DNA from: Lunularia cruciata
Taxonomy: Eukaryota; Streptophyta; Marchantiopsida; Lunulariales; Lunulariaceae
Assembly: GCA_948567375.1 (NCBI GenBank)
Contig: OX419759.1
Span: forward strand, 27,877,493 to 27,941,492
DNA: 64,000 nucleotides
Direction: 5' to 3'
Part shown: piece by piece, positions 34,813 to 47,743 of the stretch
How the letters are laid out: each line of letters opens with the position of its first letter
Position numbering within the stretch: the stretch's first letter is position 1
Position numbers and translations under genes: made by a program
Notes under the pieces: model-generated
Seen by the model: only the letters and a program-made list of their open reading frames with translations
Told to the model about the DNA's origin: nothing
The model's database searches: none

Positions 34813-37800
34813 TAGATGGTGCTTAATAATGCACAACCTCTCTAATATCTTGAAGTATAAGAAGCTGCCAAAGATAAAGATAAGAAAGCTCTTGAATAGG
34901 TTCTTGACAAGCTTAATTTATTATGTGGCTATTATCTCTTATTTTCCTAATGAGTATAGTAGTAAAGTTTACCACAAGAGCATCAACAATAATTGTAGTT
35001 TGTGTTATTATATGAATTTTAATAGTACAAGCTATATGCTTTTCTTTTTGATGCTTTTACTAGTGAACTAGTATACACTAAGAAAAAATGGTGATACAAC
35101 TGTATAAAAAAAATTTCTGTAATATTTATAATTTCTTTTTTCTGCAAGTTACAAGTTTTACCAAAAAGAGTCCATCTTTGGCTTTAAAGTTAGTCTCCAT
35201 AATAATTAATTGAGAAAATTGTAGCACTTCACCATGTTCACAATCATTATCATTTTTAGTTTCTTTTTGCCATAAGTGAGGCTTTCCTCTTATGATATAT
35301 GATAAAACTTAGAGTAGAAGTATTGATAATTTGGCTTACCAATTTCTTCATTTAAAACTAAGAAGTAACTTTTTGACACACTTATCATAAAGATATAGAT
35401 GATAAAATTTCAAAATATATTACAATCAAATTATTATTTTATATAATAGATAATTAGAATAGTTAAATTTATACAAAAAAATCCTTCTACAAAGGATGAG
35501 AAAAGTACAATCTTCAAGCTATAATGAGATAACCATATATTGTGGGTGAAAGTAGGTATGAGAGGTGTATTTAAATGCTAAAACATCTAATATAAAACAT
35601 ATTTTATGCTATTGATGAACTTGTATTTGTTGAGCATACAAAATACCATTCTATGATACATGATAAACTAATCACCATAAGATTTGTATCTCTTGTACTT
35701 CAAGCAAGCTTAAGTCTTCTGTAACATAATCACAATTGCTAATCATTATCTATACTTGATTAAGATATTGATAAATACAATTTATTTTTGTTATTTTATA
35801 TCTTTGGCTAGGTGTGCTTTGTCTATTTGGTGATGCTAATTACTCAATGAGCTTGTTTATCAAGTGTTTTGTGACCTAGACAATTTTGATGATGATATTA
35901 GACATAAGCTTGATTTCTATTACAGATTTATCTCCTCTATTCTATTTGATTCTTTAATAGACATAAAGGTTCTTGATATGATCTATCTAAATATTCACGT
36001 TAGTTACATAGAATGTAGGTTTTAGTAAGAGTATATATCCTAATTCTAAATAAAATTTTCTGGTTGAATTACTTTGCATCAACATGTATGCCAAGATAAG
36101 GTTGATTTGAAATCCAATGTGAGTGGAGATACTTCTTTATCTCAAGAAGTTTCAAGCATTTGAAGGAAGTTAGAAGGTACTCTTTTGAGAAAGAGACAAA
36201 CATCTAATATCAAAGCATATTAGGAGGAAGTGCATATCCATTTTCAAGCCCCATCAGATTGATTGAATATGAAAGCAGTGCAAAACTTGAATAAATTTTG
36301 AGCAAGAAAAGATCACAATATTGGTATGAAGACCATATAAGTAAGTATACTAGAATCTCAATTGAAATCACAACATGTTTTGGCTTATTAGCATTTTGAA
36401 GAACTTGAAGAATATCCAGTAATGTAAGTTTACCAAGTAAATAATTCCATCCATAATTTGTGCTAGAAGATATAGTTGAGTCTTATAATGCTCAATTAGA
36501 CTTATGAATATCTTCATAGGATACCTTCAATAGGTTGCAAAAGCACTTGATGTTGTACATAGAGAAGAAGTCTATCAACTTTGCAGTATGAATGAAAATA
36601 AATATCCATCACTATAACAAGTTCAAAATAGAATGAAGGTATCCATATAATAAAATTTTAAAGGCTTCTAATCCTGCAAAGATATGTCTGTCTATCTATT
36701 GTGTATATAAAGATAAGTTTTGGAGAAAGATCTTCTTATAATGATGATGGTAGATCAAGTAGGGAGTGAAATAATGAAGATGTTTATCTTTTTCTTGGTA
36801 ATCTAGAGCAAAAGTTACAACTAAACATATCGAGATGTACAGAGTTCTGTATCAAAAAAAATTCTTCTATAAGCCACTACAGAAAACAACTACTACTTAA
36901 TATTAGATAGATTTTAGTTTGATGTTTAACTTGTTTGAAAGTTTAGGGTTAAAAGCTTATTTAAAATTTAAATAATTTTAAATTTATAACCATCCTATTC
37001 ATAAATAATTTTAAATAATTTAAATAAATAAATTATTTTCTTCATTAGGTATGCTATAATATTTTCTATCCTATTTAATATAACTAGAGTTTCTTTTCTC
37101 TAGTTTATTTTAAATAATAATCATATTATTATTATTATTAAATTCAAACATAATCTTGTAGTTTGTTAAAGGAAGTCCAATATCTCAATCCATATATATA
37201 TTCCAACTTAAAAAAAAGTTACCTAAAATTTTAGCATATAAACTTAAATCTTCAAATATTTAAAAGCATTAAATTAATCTATATTGTAGTGAATAGGTGG
37301 TGATTATATGATATATTTTATATTATTTAAGCACATTCTATCACATGGTGGTAATTGAGCATTTATTAAATAGTGTAGATGTATTTTTAACTCATTATGG
37401 GTAGGAATATATCATTTCCAAGTTATCACAAACAATCTTTTAAAATTAGTACTATAACATAACCTTCCAATATGTTAAAGTAAGTTTCACATTTTATAAT
37501 GATTCTTTACTATTTTTCTATTTGTTTCCTTGTAGTTTTCATCGTTCACGCCTTGTATGAAAACTGTCTATAAACATAATAACGGTAGAGAATATATATT
37601 ATACTATGCATATCAAATTCCTTGTAATAATTTGTATCGAACAAATGAGTCGATTAAGGCTAAACTGAAGTCGCTTCTTCGAAGTCATTGAATATCTAAC
37701 GATATTCTTTGGTAAATTTTCTTCTTGAGACATGTATTCTTTGGTCAATTATCAGGAATTCTTTGCTGTAAATTTGAGAAACATGCAAACATTCACAAGT

Positions 37801-38472
37801 CTACTATAGTCTACTACAAGTTGAAAAGGTAAAATATCTTTTAAACTCAAAAACAATATACCTTCCACTACTCACAAGACTCATTTAATTGCTAGGAAGC
37901 TTTTTCATAGATCAAAATTTCCATCTCTCTTACCTTTTCAGTGATATATTTTGGATCAATAAAATGTAACTTCCTCTCATCTCTATATAAACTCTTTTAT
38001 AATTCCAGGTTTTGATCTTTCTTGTCCTATTATTTAATGAAATGTTTAGTGTTTTCTCTTTTTTTATTTATGGCATTCTTCCTATTAAGATATTAAGAGA
38101 TAATCGTAATTTTTTTCTCATTTAACCACATTTATTTTTTAGCTGGTGGGATAATTAATTAATTCACTTTAAAATTTCAATCCATACATCAACCATTTTT
38201 TAAAGATAATTTTATGATTACATGATTTTATGTTTTGAATCAGTTTTGATGAAAATCTGTGTGGAGGACATTAATCTACTTTTAATGATAATTTCTCCAC
38301 TATTTGAAGCAACATTTAGAAGATGTACAATATATTATGATGTATATTTTATGTTTCAATGAGTTTTGATGAAAAGTCATGTGTAGGACACGAATCTTCT
38401 ATCGGTATTAATTTCTCCAGTATAAGTGTGTAATCTCTTTAGAATACGCCTATTTTTTAATGCGCCTTACAT

Positions 38473-38576
38473 CCTTTTGGTGTTGTTGTACATAGTGATT
38501 GTCTCTTTCATGTTTGCGAATTTCCCTTTTGGTGTTGTTGTACATAGTGATTGTCTCTTTCATGCTTGTGAATTTC
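38473..38576. repeat. 52-bp tandem duplication
   Basis: CCTTTTGGTGTTGTTGTACA and the following sequence is repeated exactly one unit later at 38525, with two substitutions in 52 bases, so the duplication is recent. Confidence 0.85.
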
Positions 38577-39770
38577 GTTGAATCTAGTACTTTCCTTTTA
38601 CAATTTTTTTGTATCAGATTCTAATGATATTCGTTCTATTTATATCCAATGATAAGAGGTTGGTATGGATTAACACTTTGCTTGAAAGAGTTCCTTTCTC
38701 TTTTATAACAGACACTACTATTATAAAATTATATGCTACTATCTTAAATTTACGATACTTTCACTTAAGTCACCTTGAGATATGTCTCAATTGGCAATCT
38801 AATTTTATAAAGAAATGAGAAATTAAGAATTTATGATTTAGGGTTTTTATAGTTATCTAAGAGATACGTAAATTATACCGGTGAATTTTAAAATATTAGT
38901 AATCATTTTTGACCAGAGGAAGTGCTGCATCACAAAATCCTCAGGCCGCTCCTGATAAACCATTTCTTTTCTTATAATTTATAGTTCAATTAGATCATAT
39001 TTATTGTGTTAATTTAGTCAATTTTAGTTATTGTTGAATATTAATTGAAATTCTTTGGATTATTAGGGTTTCAAGTCCTAATTTACTATCTTGATAAATA
39101 ATTAAACCCAATTCACAATTATAACTCAAAGTTATTACCCTACTAACATTTATCAAATTAATTATCTCGCTATCTCAAATTCCAGGTTTTCTTATCGCTA
39201 TCTTATCGTTTTTTCTTATGATAAAACTGATAGTTAGATTTTGTAATATTGATTTTGTTCGGTATTGATATACTAATCCATTTATGAGTACCATAATACC
39301 TTTTTGACTCGAATTACAGAACTGCCTAAGTCATTGAAATCACTTCAAGTTTGAACGAAAATAGCAGATACAATATTATAGTAAAAACAATAACATTACT
39401 ATAGGTCGATAACTATGTGATAATTTATTATCTGATCTACTAAAAGTCTATAATATAGGAGGTCTTATCACTGGAATATAATAAATTATCATATTACAAT
39501 TATGTTACAGTTCTGAAATTTACCTTCACTATGTTACAGAAATATAATAATTCTACAATTAAGCACCCTAATCATCTTGTCTAATCGCGACCCAATCATA
39601 CCCTCCAGCATTAAGGTTGTTCAAACTTACTGTGTATTCGAAGACGCCAATTCCAGGCTATGTTCAGGAAACAAGTTGTTGATACGTGTTGCTCGATGAG
39701 ATACTCTCACTCTGGAGTTCAGTTTTAATTTCCTTGTACATGGGGTAAACCAAGAATTGTCCAACAAAAT

Positions 39771-39938
39771 ATTTCTATAATCTTCGGACAGCGTGTACAT
39801 TGGCCAAAACAAATATCATTCTAAAATGAAAGCTGTACAATGTAGACCTATAGGAAATCCGATTAGTTATCAAGGAACAACAAATCCCATATCCCATTTT
39901 TTTGGCCAATGTACACGCTGCGCGAAGATTACAGAAAT
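39771..39938. repeat. Inverted repeat, 39-bp arms, 90-bp loop
   Basis: 39771-39809 and 39900-39938 are inverted copies differing at about three positions; each carries GCGTGTACATTGGCCAAAA or its complement. It lies beyond the 3' end of the antiporter gene. Confidence 0.75.
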
Positions 39939-40207
39939 AACCAAAGGAAAAGAACTAGAGAGAGAGTGAGGTAGCTTTCGAGGAAAATATTTCAGGCAGC
40001 AATATTCCAAGGGCAGCTGGTCCTGAACTTTTTGTGTAAAACGAAACTTCTCCGGGTTTCGGAAAAAATTATGTGCAATCAAAGAAAGAATAAAATACGA
40101 CAGCTAATGCAAGGATCTCTTTACACATTTTCCTGTTCCTGCATGATAATCAGAGCTATGTCAGCTGCAGTCTCAGTTCCCATGTAGGTTACAAGGATGC
40201 AATTCTG

Positions 40208-40317
40208 AATCGCGAACACCGTCCAAAACCTCTACGACGGTGTTTGCGATTAGTGCATGGATAGCAAAGCACATTGTTATGCACCAAGATAGCAAAGCAG
40301 ATGTGTTATGCACCAAG
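40208..40317. repeat. Short hairpin followed by a 28-bp tandem duplication
   Basis: 40208-40223 (AATCGCGAACACCGTC) pairs with 40236-40251 with one mismatch. ATAGCAAAGCA...TTATGCACCAAG is then repeated in tandem at 40261-40288 and 40289-40317. Both probably lie in the antiporter's 3' untranslated region or just beyond. Confidence 0.6.
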
Positions 40318-40685
40318 ATCCGAAAGCTATACTGGGAGATTTCTGATGCATAAATTTTCATGCCCGGCCTTTGGTTAATCACAGTAACTGAGCAGACTTT
40401 GGCAGAAGAAAATGCGAGAGAGAGAGAGCTCTAAGCACTCTAGGAAAAGAATCTGCTGGAGGCGATTTGTAACTGCATACCCGCAGGCATTGAGATCCGA
40501 TGTTACCAAGGAGGGTAATAGGCCGAGGCTCGTCTGAGGAAAAGCTGAGCATGGTCATCATATGCCTTGAACCGGACACACAAAGCTGATTGGAGTGATT
40601 GAGGCTAGGCGCTCAGCTTCAGCCACATTTTTGAATTGTAGGTATCACGAATCGCCAGTCTTAGCAAGCGCAGTAGGTTTCAGAT

Positions 40686-43600
40686 TCAGGCCGCAGGCGA
40701 AAACTCTAACTTACTGACTTCAGGAAATTTCACAAACTCTTCGTCGCTGCTGAGACCATCGTCTACGAATTTTCCGCCGTTCATACTCTCTTCACTTGAC
40801 CTGTCTTCGTCGTTAAGCCATGGCTGATCGAGTTCACCTTCCGATCGACCTCCAAAAATTGGCTTCAAATATGCACGATCTATCCACTTGAATACACGGT
40901 GGGTAAACGAACGTGGACCCCAATCATCCATCTCATCTCCTTCTCCTCCATTATCACGAGGTAGTTGCCCCTCAGTGCTAGACTCCCGAGTAAGGCCCAG
41001 GAACTCCAAAAGTGGTCCTGTTGAGCAGCCAAAAATCAAGGTGGTGCTAAGCACAATGAATAAAGTTGTCGTCTCTATGGCTCGGTTATCCGTAGGCATA
41101 TTCACCGCTAAAGCATAACAGACTGCACCCCTGAGCCCACACGTCCACATCAGAACCTTCATAGGATTTGTTATTGGCTTTCTCCTGTTACAAACAAAGT
41201 TCAGGTAAGAACCATCAGTGGCACTCTTGGACCTTCTAGAGACTTCCAAGCAAAACTAAAGCTCATTTTTCGGCATTCTGTTTTACAACTCGAATTTAGC
41301 GCAGTTTCCAAACCTCGATAGTAACAAATAGTTGAGTGAATACCAGAAGCCGGAAGGTATGATGTTTACGTACCGGCCTTTGTTTGCAAGCCAGGATAGG
41401 GGAAAAATATTCACTGCCCGGGACAGCAGACACAGGGGGATAGCCGATAGAATAAGTCCAGCATCGAGGTCGTGGTGAAGAAACACAACTTGCATCCCTA
41501 GATAAGCAAAAACAAAAATCTCCGCAAGAAATGCAAGGGCTTCGAAGGCATTCTTTGAGCTTATTCTCGTGGCTTGGGAGGCATTGTAGTAGCCGTAGTG
41601 AGCATTGCAAATTCCACAAAAGAAGAGAGACATAATGCCTGACAAGCCCAAGATATCTGCCAGCGCATATGATACGTAGGCAGAAATGAGAATGAAGGCA
41701 AGCTCAAACTTTGCGAACTCGGACTTGGTGTCAATGTATTTGAGAATTAAAGCACAGATGAGCGAAACGCCGAAGCCCAGAGCAACTGAGACGATACTGA
41801 TGGTAGTGAATTCCACTGCAGAGTACCCGAAGATCGCATTAGGGTAAAAATATTCCAGTAATTCTCACCAAGTGGTAAGTACTATCGGAGTGAGTATTCT
41901 ATAGAAACTCGATACTCAAGATACAAGGAGAAGAGGTACAAGCATTTATCTGATACGGAGACTCTACAACTCAACTGGGACACATTGAACCTGCAGCTCC
42001 TTACAGCTTGATGTTGATGTGTCGAAAGAGCAAAAGAGGTTATAGGAACTATTCAGATCTACTGAAAGTAAAGTACATTCCCAGGCCCGTTCAGAAACCT
42101 AAACTAGATAGCGTATCACACAACAAGATGAACCAACCCACCGATGACTACGCCAATAGTGGCCATAGTGAATCCTCTCCCGATGAATGATTCCTGAGAG
42201 GTTGAATATGCAATTTTTAGACGACCTTGTCAATTCTAGGAACTAAGTCTTCCCATCCATGGACTAGCTTGACAATAAGTTCGTCCTCTAGGAAAAAGGA
42301 GTTCAGAAACGTAAGGCATATCGGTAGAGCAGTAGAGGAGGAAAACAGCAGGATTTTCCCACAGTATGGCATCAACTCTTCAAGAAAAAAAGATGCCTGC
42401 GTATTACACCGCAGACATGATCATCCTATGTAGCTCAAATGAAACATTGGATTGTAAGCACAAGCCTCCCCATCATCATGTATAGGTCTCCAGGAGTCGA
42501 GCTTTCAAAGTAGAGAGTGAAATGATGTGAACTTACAAATGTTTTAAATAGAACTATGGCTGCGGCGTCATTCACAAGACTTTCTCCAAGTACGAGATTG
42601 TGTAGCAGAGTTGGTACTGCGCAATCTGCGGTTAGCAATCCGTGACAATCAGTGAATCAATGAGAGTGAAGCATGACTATGCGAGTATGACTGTTTTCGA
42701 GGAAATTCAAGTTTTCAACTCATCAAGCTTTCAACTTTTGAGGAATGGGACGGCTTCTTATTTTGTGCGGCCAACAATCCTCTAAGATCCTGTTTTATCA
42801 GCATTACAAGTCTGTATACTCTGTCAATCGCACACAATTTTCGCGTAGGAATCAGGACTGCACCAAATTGTTAAGAATAGCGGTTCAAGAAGAGAGAGCA
42901 AACCTGACATGACGGAGAGCGTAGCCACGGGGTCAATAGCAGATATGAGCGATCCATACATAAGGGACTCGAGGAGAGGCGACTCCGAGTTCATGTGAGT
43001 AACTAGACTAGCCAGATGCAAGAAATATGTGCAGAGTCCGTACACCAAAGATGACAGAACCGTCCCGACTACAGCAAATAAAACAATGGACGTGAAGTTT
43101 CGGAAGAAGTCCTGCAATGCCACAAACGAGAGGTAAGACCTCGACATGATATGCTCTGGAAACGCATCTGGAACTACCGGGAGCTCCCCCAGTCATAATT
43201 CAAGTTTATGAACCGCAACCCCTGCGATTATTTTGGCGGAAATAAGTCTCCTTTGTAATTTCAAGATAGCAATATGAATTCCTTTATCCGTTAATTACCA
43301 GCAAATATGATGAGAGCCTTCGTTATAGTTTATGAATCTACCTTTTTCTTCAAAGAATAACCGGCGTTGAAGATGATAATGGGCATCAGTCCATAGAAGA
43401 ACGCTTGAGGATCGAACCGTAAGTGCCTTCCATCAAGAAAGATAGAAGAAAAGACCCCAAACATCATGCCTAGGAGCATTGCTGATGCTGCACATATAGA
43501 AATGGGGCCGAAGACTTGGTCAGTTTGACGATGAAATTACAGTTTATGTCAATCTTTGCCCGCCTAAAGCGCCTGCGCTCCGTGTGCTCCGTGACTTATT

Positions 43601-43835
43601 TGAGGAATTCGAATCTTTTACAGGTGCGCTAAAGTTGGCAACTGAGAAGGGAGAAGTGTACATTACCCGACTCAGGGAGGAATATGAACTTATTCTTCTT
43701 CGTGAGATACGCGACAAACATTGCAGCCAACAGAAGAAAACAGCAGAGAAGAACATCGACTGACGTTGCCATTGCTTCGGCAGCCTTCACTTGCAGCATT
43801 GACGCGAGAGGATCATTGAATTCAATGGTATCCAT
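40686..43835 (-). CDS. Cation/proton antiporter of the CPA1 (NHX/NHE) family
   Basis: Seven exons read 43835-43667, 43487-43342, 43111-42904, 42625-42537, 42193-42142, 41815-41374 and 41184-40686. All phases agree; the product is 534 aa, normal for the family. These proteins exchange Na+ or K+ for H+ across organelle or plasma membranes, controlling lumenal pH and salt. Diagnostic features in order are FIFLPESASAMLLG, LMPIIIFNAGYSL (amiloride-type region), LISAIDPVATLSVM, NLVLGESLVNDAAAIVL with the ion-binding Asn-Asp, SGIMSLFFCGI, FAYLGMQVVF, RAVNIFPLSWL and MWTCGLRGAVCYALA. DPVATLS and the GLRGA block resemble endosomal NHX5/6 and animal NHE8 more than vacuolar NHX1. The tail is acidic, with a DEDRSSEESMNGG region. 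The 52-bp fifth exon is the least certain, but it fits both neighbouring phases. Confidence 0.9.
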
Positions 43836-44829
43836 GTGATACAACTGAGTTTAGAAACTCAGATTTCCCCTCCGTGTAATTTTTACAACGTGTTCTCGTG
43901 AAAAAATTCAAGCACTCTCCAAGAAAATCTACGATACCTTCCCCGATGTCATGACGCGCATTGCAATGTAACCGCTGTTTCTCGTATTCGGGAACGAACA
44001 CTAGAGTTGAAAAATAACACCAGCAACCTGCACACGCGTCACCGAGTTCAGTTAATTTTCGTTCAACTCTGAATATTTCAATTATAGTCTATTGACCTCT
44101 CCTCAACTTCAAAGGCAGTAGCTTAACCCCATTATCAAAAGAACAACCACCGGCGAACTTCAGTATTCGCAACCGTGAAACTCCAATCAACCTCTCTTTT
44201 CCAACTATCACGTCAAATTGTCTGAATACAATCACCCGCGGCAGCTAAATTCGGTGCACTTGCACAACATACAGACTGCAAATTAAACTCAGACCTCCAG
44301 TTTCACAAAAACAAACCGATATAATTCTACTCTACCGGAATGAATCAAGATTATGGACCACAGCAACATCAGGAGTTCAATCTCGTACTCCCGCAACTCG
44401 CACCAGATTCAAACGTCTCATGTCTTTGATGGATCGTCCTTTCCGTCAGATTGAAACAGGAATGGAAATCGAACCGCTAACCAAGGCGAATGAGCTCTTA
44501 CAAGGTCACAGCGACCGCGCTAGAGACATTTATGCAAATCAAGAAAGAATTCCCCGTGACCTCCAAACGCATGGACGAGACATGCGCTCAGAGCCGCTCT
44601 CAGGTGAAGACAAGCTACCAAGAGGTGCCTGTAGATGTAGTAGCATCAGTACTTCGTACTTGGGACAGGCGAGTTCGGTAGCATCACGAGACGAGTCGAG
44701 CTGCTGGAGCTCGTCCCGGCCACATCGAGAACGGTATTCTGTACATGATCGGGGCTTTATTCCGAATCGGCTGTATTCAATTTACTTTCAAAGATGGACT
44801 TCCCAGTACCCCAACTTTGGCGCTTGGAC
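43836..44829. other. Antiporter promoter and spacer
   Basis: Probably contains the 5' untranslated region of the minus-strand antiporter. A plus frame at 44420-44848 (142 codons) shows no recognisable domain and is not called. Confidence 0.45.
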
Positions 44830-44955
44830 AAGACGGCACCCAAGTTGACAGAAAGAACTTTATCCGTACCCGAAAGTTTTGACGGGCACCCCAAGTTGGC
44901 AGAAAGATGTAACTGTACCGGAGAGCTTGACGTGGAGCCCCAAGTTGACGTGTAA
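44830..44955. repeat. Short tandem repeat, period about 63 bp
   Basis: GCACC(C)CAAGTTG(A/G)CAGAAAGA followed by a GTACC(C)G(A/G)A(A/G)AG(T/C)TT unit occurs at about 44835 and 44890, with a partial third copy near 44935. Related single units are seen near 45820, 49235 and 50260. Confidence 0.55.
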
Positions 44956-45109
44956 CAGTGTTGCGATTGATTAGCTTAAGTTTAAGACAACTCTAAATTG
45001 CATGTGTTATGGAAGCTAGTAAAGGGAATTGATATTTGAATTTCACTATTTTGGCGTTTGTAACTCGTCATCCAGATTACAATTTCATCAATAGACTTAC
45101 ATCCCTAAC

Positions 45110-45650
45110 ACAGAGCAAATGCCTTTATTCAGTAGCAATATATTACAATTCCATGCGTCATTATGTTCACCACGTAAACCCATACCACATAATTATGCAT
45201 CAAGCGCATAGATTTAGATCTATAAAAAAGGTGCAAGTACATTTATTCAATAATAATATTTTAGATTTATATTACAATTCTATAGTCTATTATGTTCACC
45301 ACTTAGACCCATATCACGTAACTAGTGTATGAAGCAAATGCGCGTACATGCATTCTCGTCCAATTGATAAATTCATTGACATTCGTGGTTATATTCTATA
45401 TATTCTGAAGCATAAATGGCAGTGTATATGCATCATACGCAAATGCGCGTTCATACATTGTCCTCCAATTGATCAAATAAATACAATTGACATCCAAAAT
45501 TATATTGACATTCAATACAGTTACATCCAGTTGACCAAATACATTGACATTTACCGTTATATTCTAGATGAATGCTATATTTTGGACCATAAATGGCAAT
45601 GTATATGCATCAGACGACGATGCAAATGTATCAAATGACGATGAAGATGT
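45110..45650. repeat. Irregular minisatellite-like duplications
   Basis: A unit with TTATTCA, ATTACAATTC and TTATGTTCACCAC starts near 45122 and 45240. A second unit with ATTGACATTC, GTTATATTCTA, CATAAATGGCA and GTATATGCATCA appears near 45380 and 45545. Copies are diverged. Confidence 0.6.
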
Positions 45651-47500
45651 ATTTCGACTTTTAATATAATAACTGAAGTACAAATTATAATTAAAATACC
45701 AAATTCCCTTAATAAATTATGAAATTTTAACTTCAGAATACAAAAATGCATTAAATTTATAATACTTTCTACTTGGGAATTTAGATTTAATGTACTCTAA
45801 GTTAATAGAAAAACTTAAGAGTACCCGAAAGCTTGATAAATATCCAATGGCAATTCATTGCTTTGATTACATTTGCCACATTAAAATCTTATAATATCAG
45901 TCGTCTGGAGCGAGCTCCCAGACATTTAGCAAATTCTTCCGAATTCGGTAAATTAAATTCTTATGAACAGTATATTTTATGCAAAGCGAGCTTCTCCAGA
46001 AATTCAAGGTGAAGGTCACCCAAAGCTCAACGAAAATTGGGGCCGAACTCTAGAGTGCGATCTTGTGAAATTCGAAGTGATCTCTCCAACTTCTCAAAGT
46101 GCGACCTAATCTAGCTTAGTTGAGAATAATTCGCAACGTTAATTGCAAATTGAACTTTAAACATATATTGAAAGTGTTTACCTTGTCTAAAGCATATCTG
46201 GAATTTAAGATTTACGTCAGAGAGATGATACATAATAATTCCTTTTTATTGCAAGGTGAAGTTGCTCGAGAACGAGCGATTGAAAACAATTAGATTTTCA
46301 ATCAGATTTTGGGGAATTTCCGCATACAAATAGAATATAAATGTTAACGGTTTATAATGACTTGATTCCTGTATATTGTATTCAATATCTACCAAGAAAA
46401 GCGGTCCAAAAATTTCAATATTAATACGAATTATTAAATCCACGTCAAATACGTCGGCCAAACTTGGGTGCACTTAAAACTAAGTGCCAAAATTAAGGTA
46501 CGGTTAAGTTCATATCAGTAGTTTTGAGTTTAGTTCGTCCTTACATTTCTTGCTACTTCTCTCTTTACCTATTGTTACTATAATATATTTTCCAATTCAC
46601 ACGATCATTTTGACGATGAGCTTTTGAATAATGCTCGATAGAGAAGTAGACAGCAGCTTAGAGTTGCAGTTGAATGATTTTTTTTGAATACCAATATTTT
46701 ACTGAGTCTAATACAACAAGGGATTTCTATTTACAAACAACCCTTGCTCATTATTCGAGGATAAACTAATGTAAACAACACGTCAAGCAAAAGGTAGCAT
46801 GGGAGAAGAACATTGACAATTCAGAGAGAAACTTCTTGTCTAATTGGAGTAAACGTTCTTAAATCTGCTTTCAGCGTAAACTTGTAAGATTGGAGTTTCA
46901 ATTGGACTTAATCTTAGAAGCGTACATTATGACTTTGGTTTCATATCTTAAAACTTAAAACTTACAATCTTTACAAAACATAAATAGTTAATGTTATTTG
47001 GAATCTTTCATGTTGCATTAAAATCATTTTATAACTTTTTTCATTTTCAAAGCATAATGAATTTAGATTCATATAAAAAAATAAAATTTCAGAAACCTCC
47101 GGAGGCATCTAGTGTTTTTATAATAACTATATTGAATCATTAATAATTTTTGTATTTAATATATAAGTGAATCAAGATGGGTCCACATCGAATTTTCATT
47201 TTCACATAATGTGAATCTAATTTTTTTTACTTAATTTGGATATAATAAGTAGGACATATTCTATCACTAGAATATATTATTAAGTTTTGATATATTTTAA
47301 ATATTAAACTCATGATGTGGTCATGCTTTTTATTACTTAGCATGGTTACCCTTAAACAAAAGCGTATAGGAGAAACATTTTAAGAAACCCCTGTAATAGA
47401 ATTTATCATGTTACGATGTCAAATATAAAAATTTTAACATTTTTATTTTAATCTGTAGATGAAACAAGCCAGGTTCATTCCACGTGGCCACAAGCACCTT
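45651..47500. other. AT-rich spacer, no gene
   Basis: No frame above 80 codons has credible composition, and I see no structured element. Confidence 0.5.
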
Positions 47501-47514
47501 ATTCCACTCCAAGA

Positions 47515-47552
47515 GTAAAAAGCGACCGCGTAGGAAAAACAAAGGATGGGAA
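47515..47552 (-). mobile_element. 38-bp LINE 3' end with 14-bp target-site duplication
   Basis: Read on the minus strand, the insert ends with CTACGCGGTCGCTTTTTAC, the LINE 3' terminus. ATTCCACTCCAAGA flanks it exactly at 47501-47514 and 47553-47566. It is an extreme 5' truncation. Confidence 0.85.
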
Positions 47553-47743
47553 ATTCCACTCCAAGATACACTTTCACTTCTTAATACACATCAATGTGAA
47601 ATTCAAATCATGTTCGTCTTTTAAAATGGCGCTAAAGCTTCAATGGTGTCGGTAAGAGATATTTGCTTAAAATAACTCCTACAATGTGATTACTCTCGTA
47701 TGGATTGCACCAGGCAATACTCCATGGATAATACAATATATAT

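Larger units (their letters stand above)
33130..39770. other. AT-rich gene desert
   Basis: Only short frames occur and long A/T runs are frequent. The organised structures I see are a perfect hairpin (34747-34812), a diverged duplication (about 38222-38300 and 38338-38420, sharing GTTTTGATGAAAA) and the tandem repeat at 38473-38576. Confidence 0.55.
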
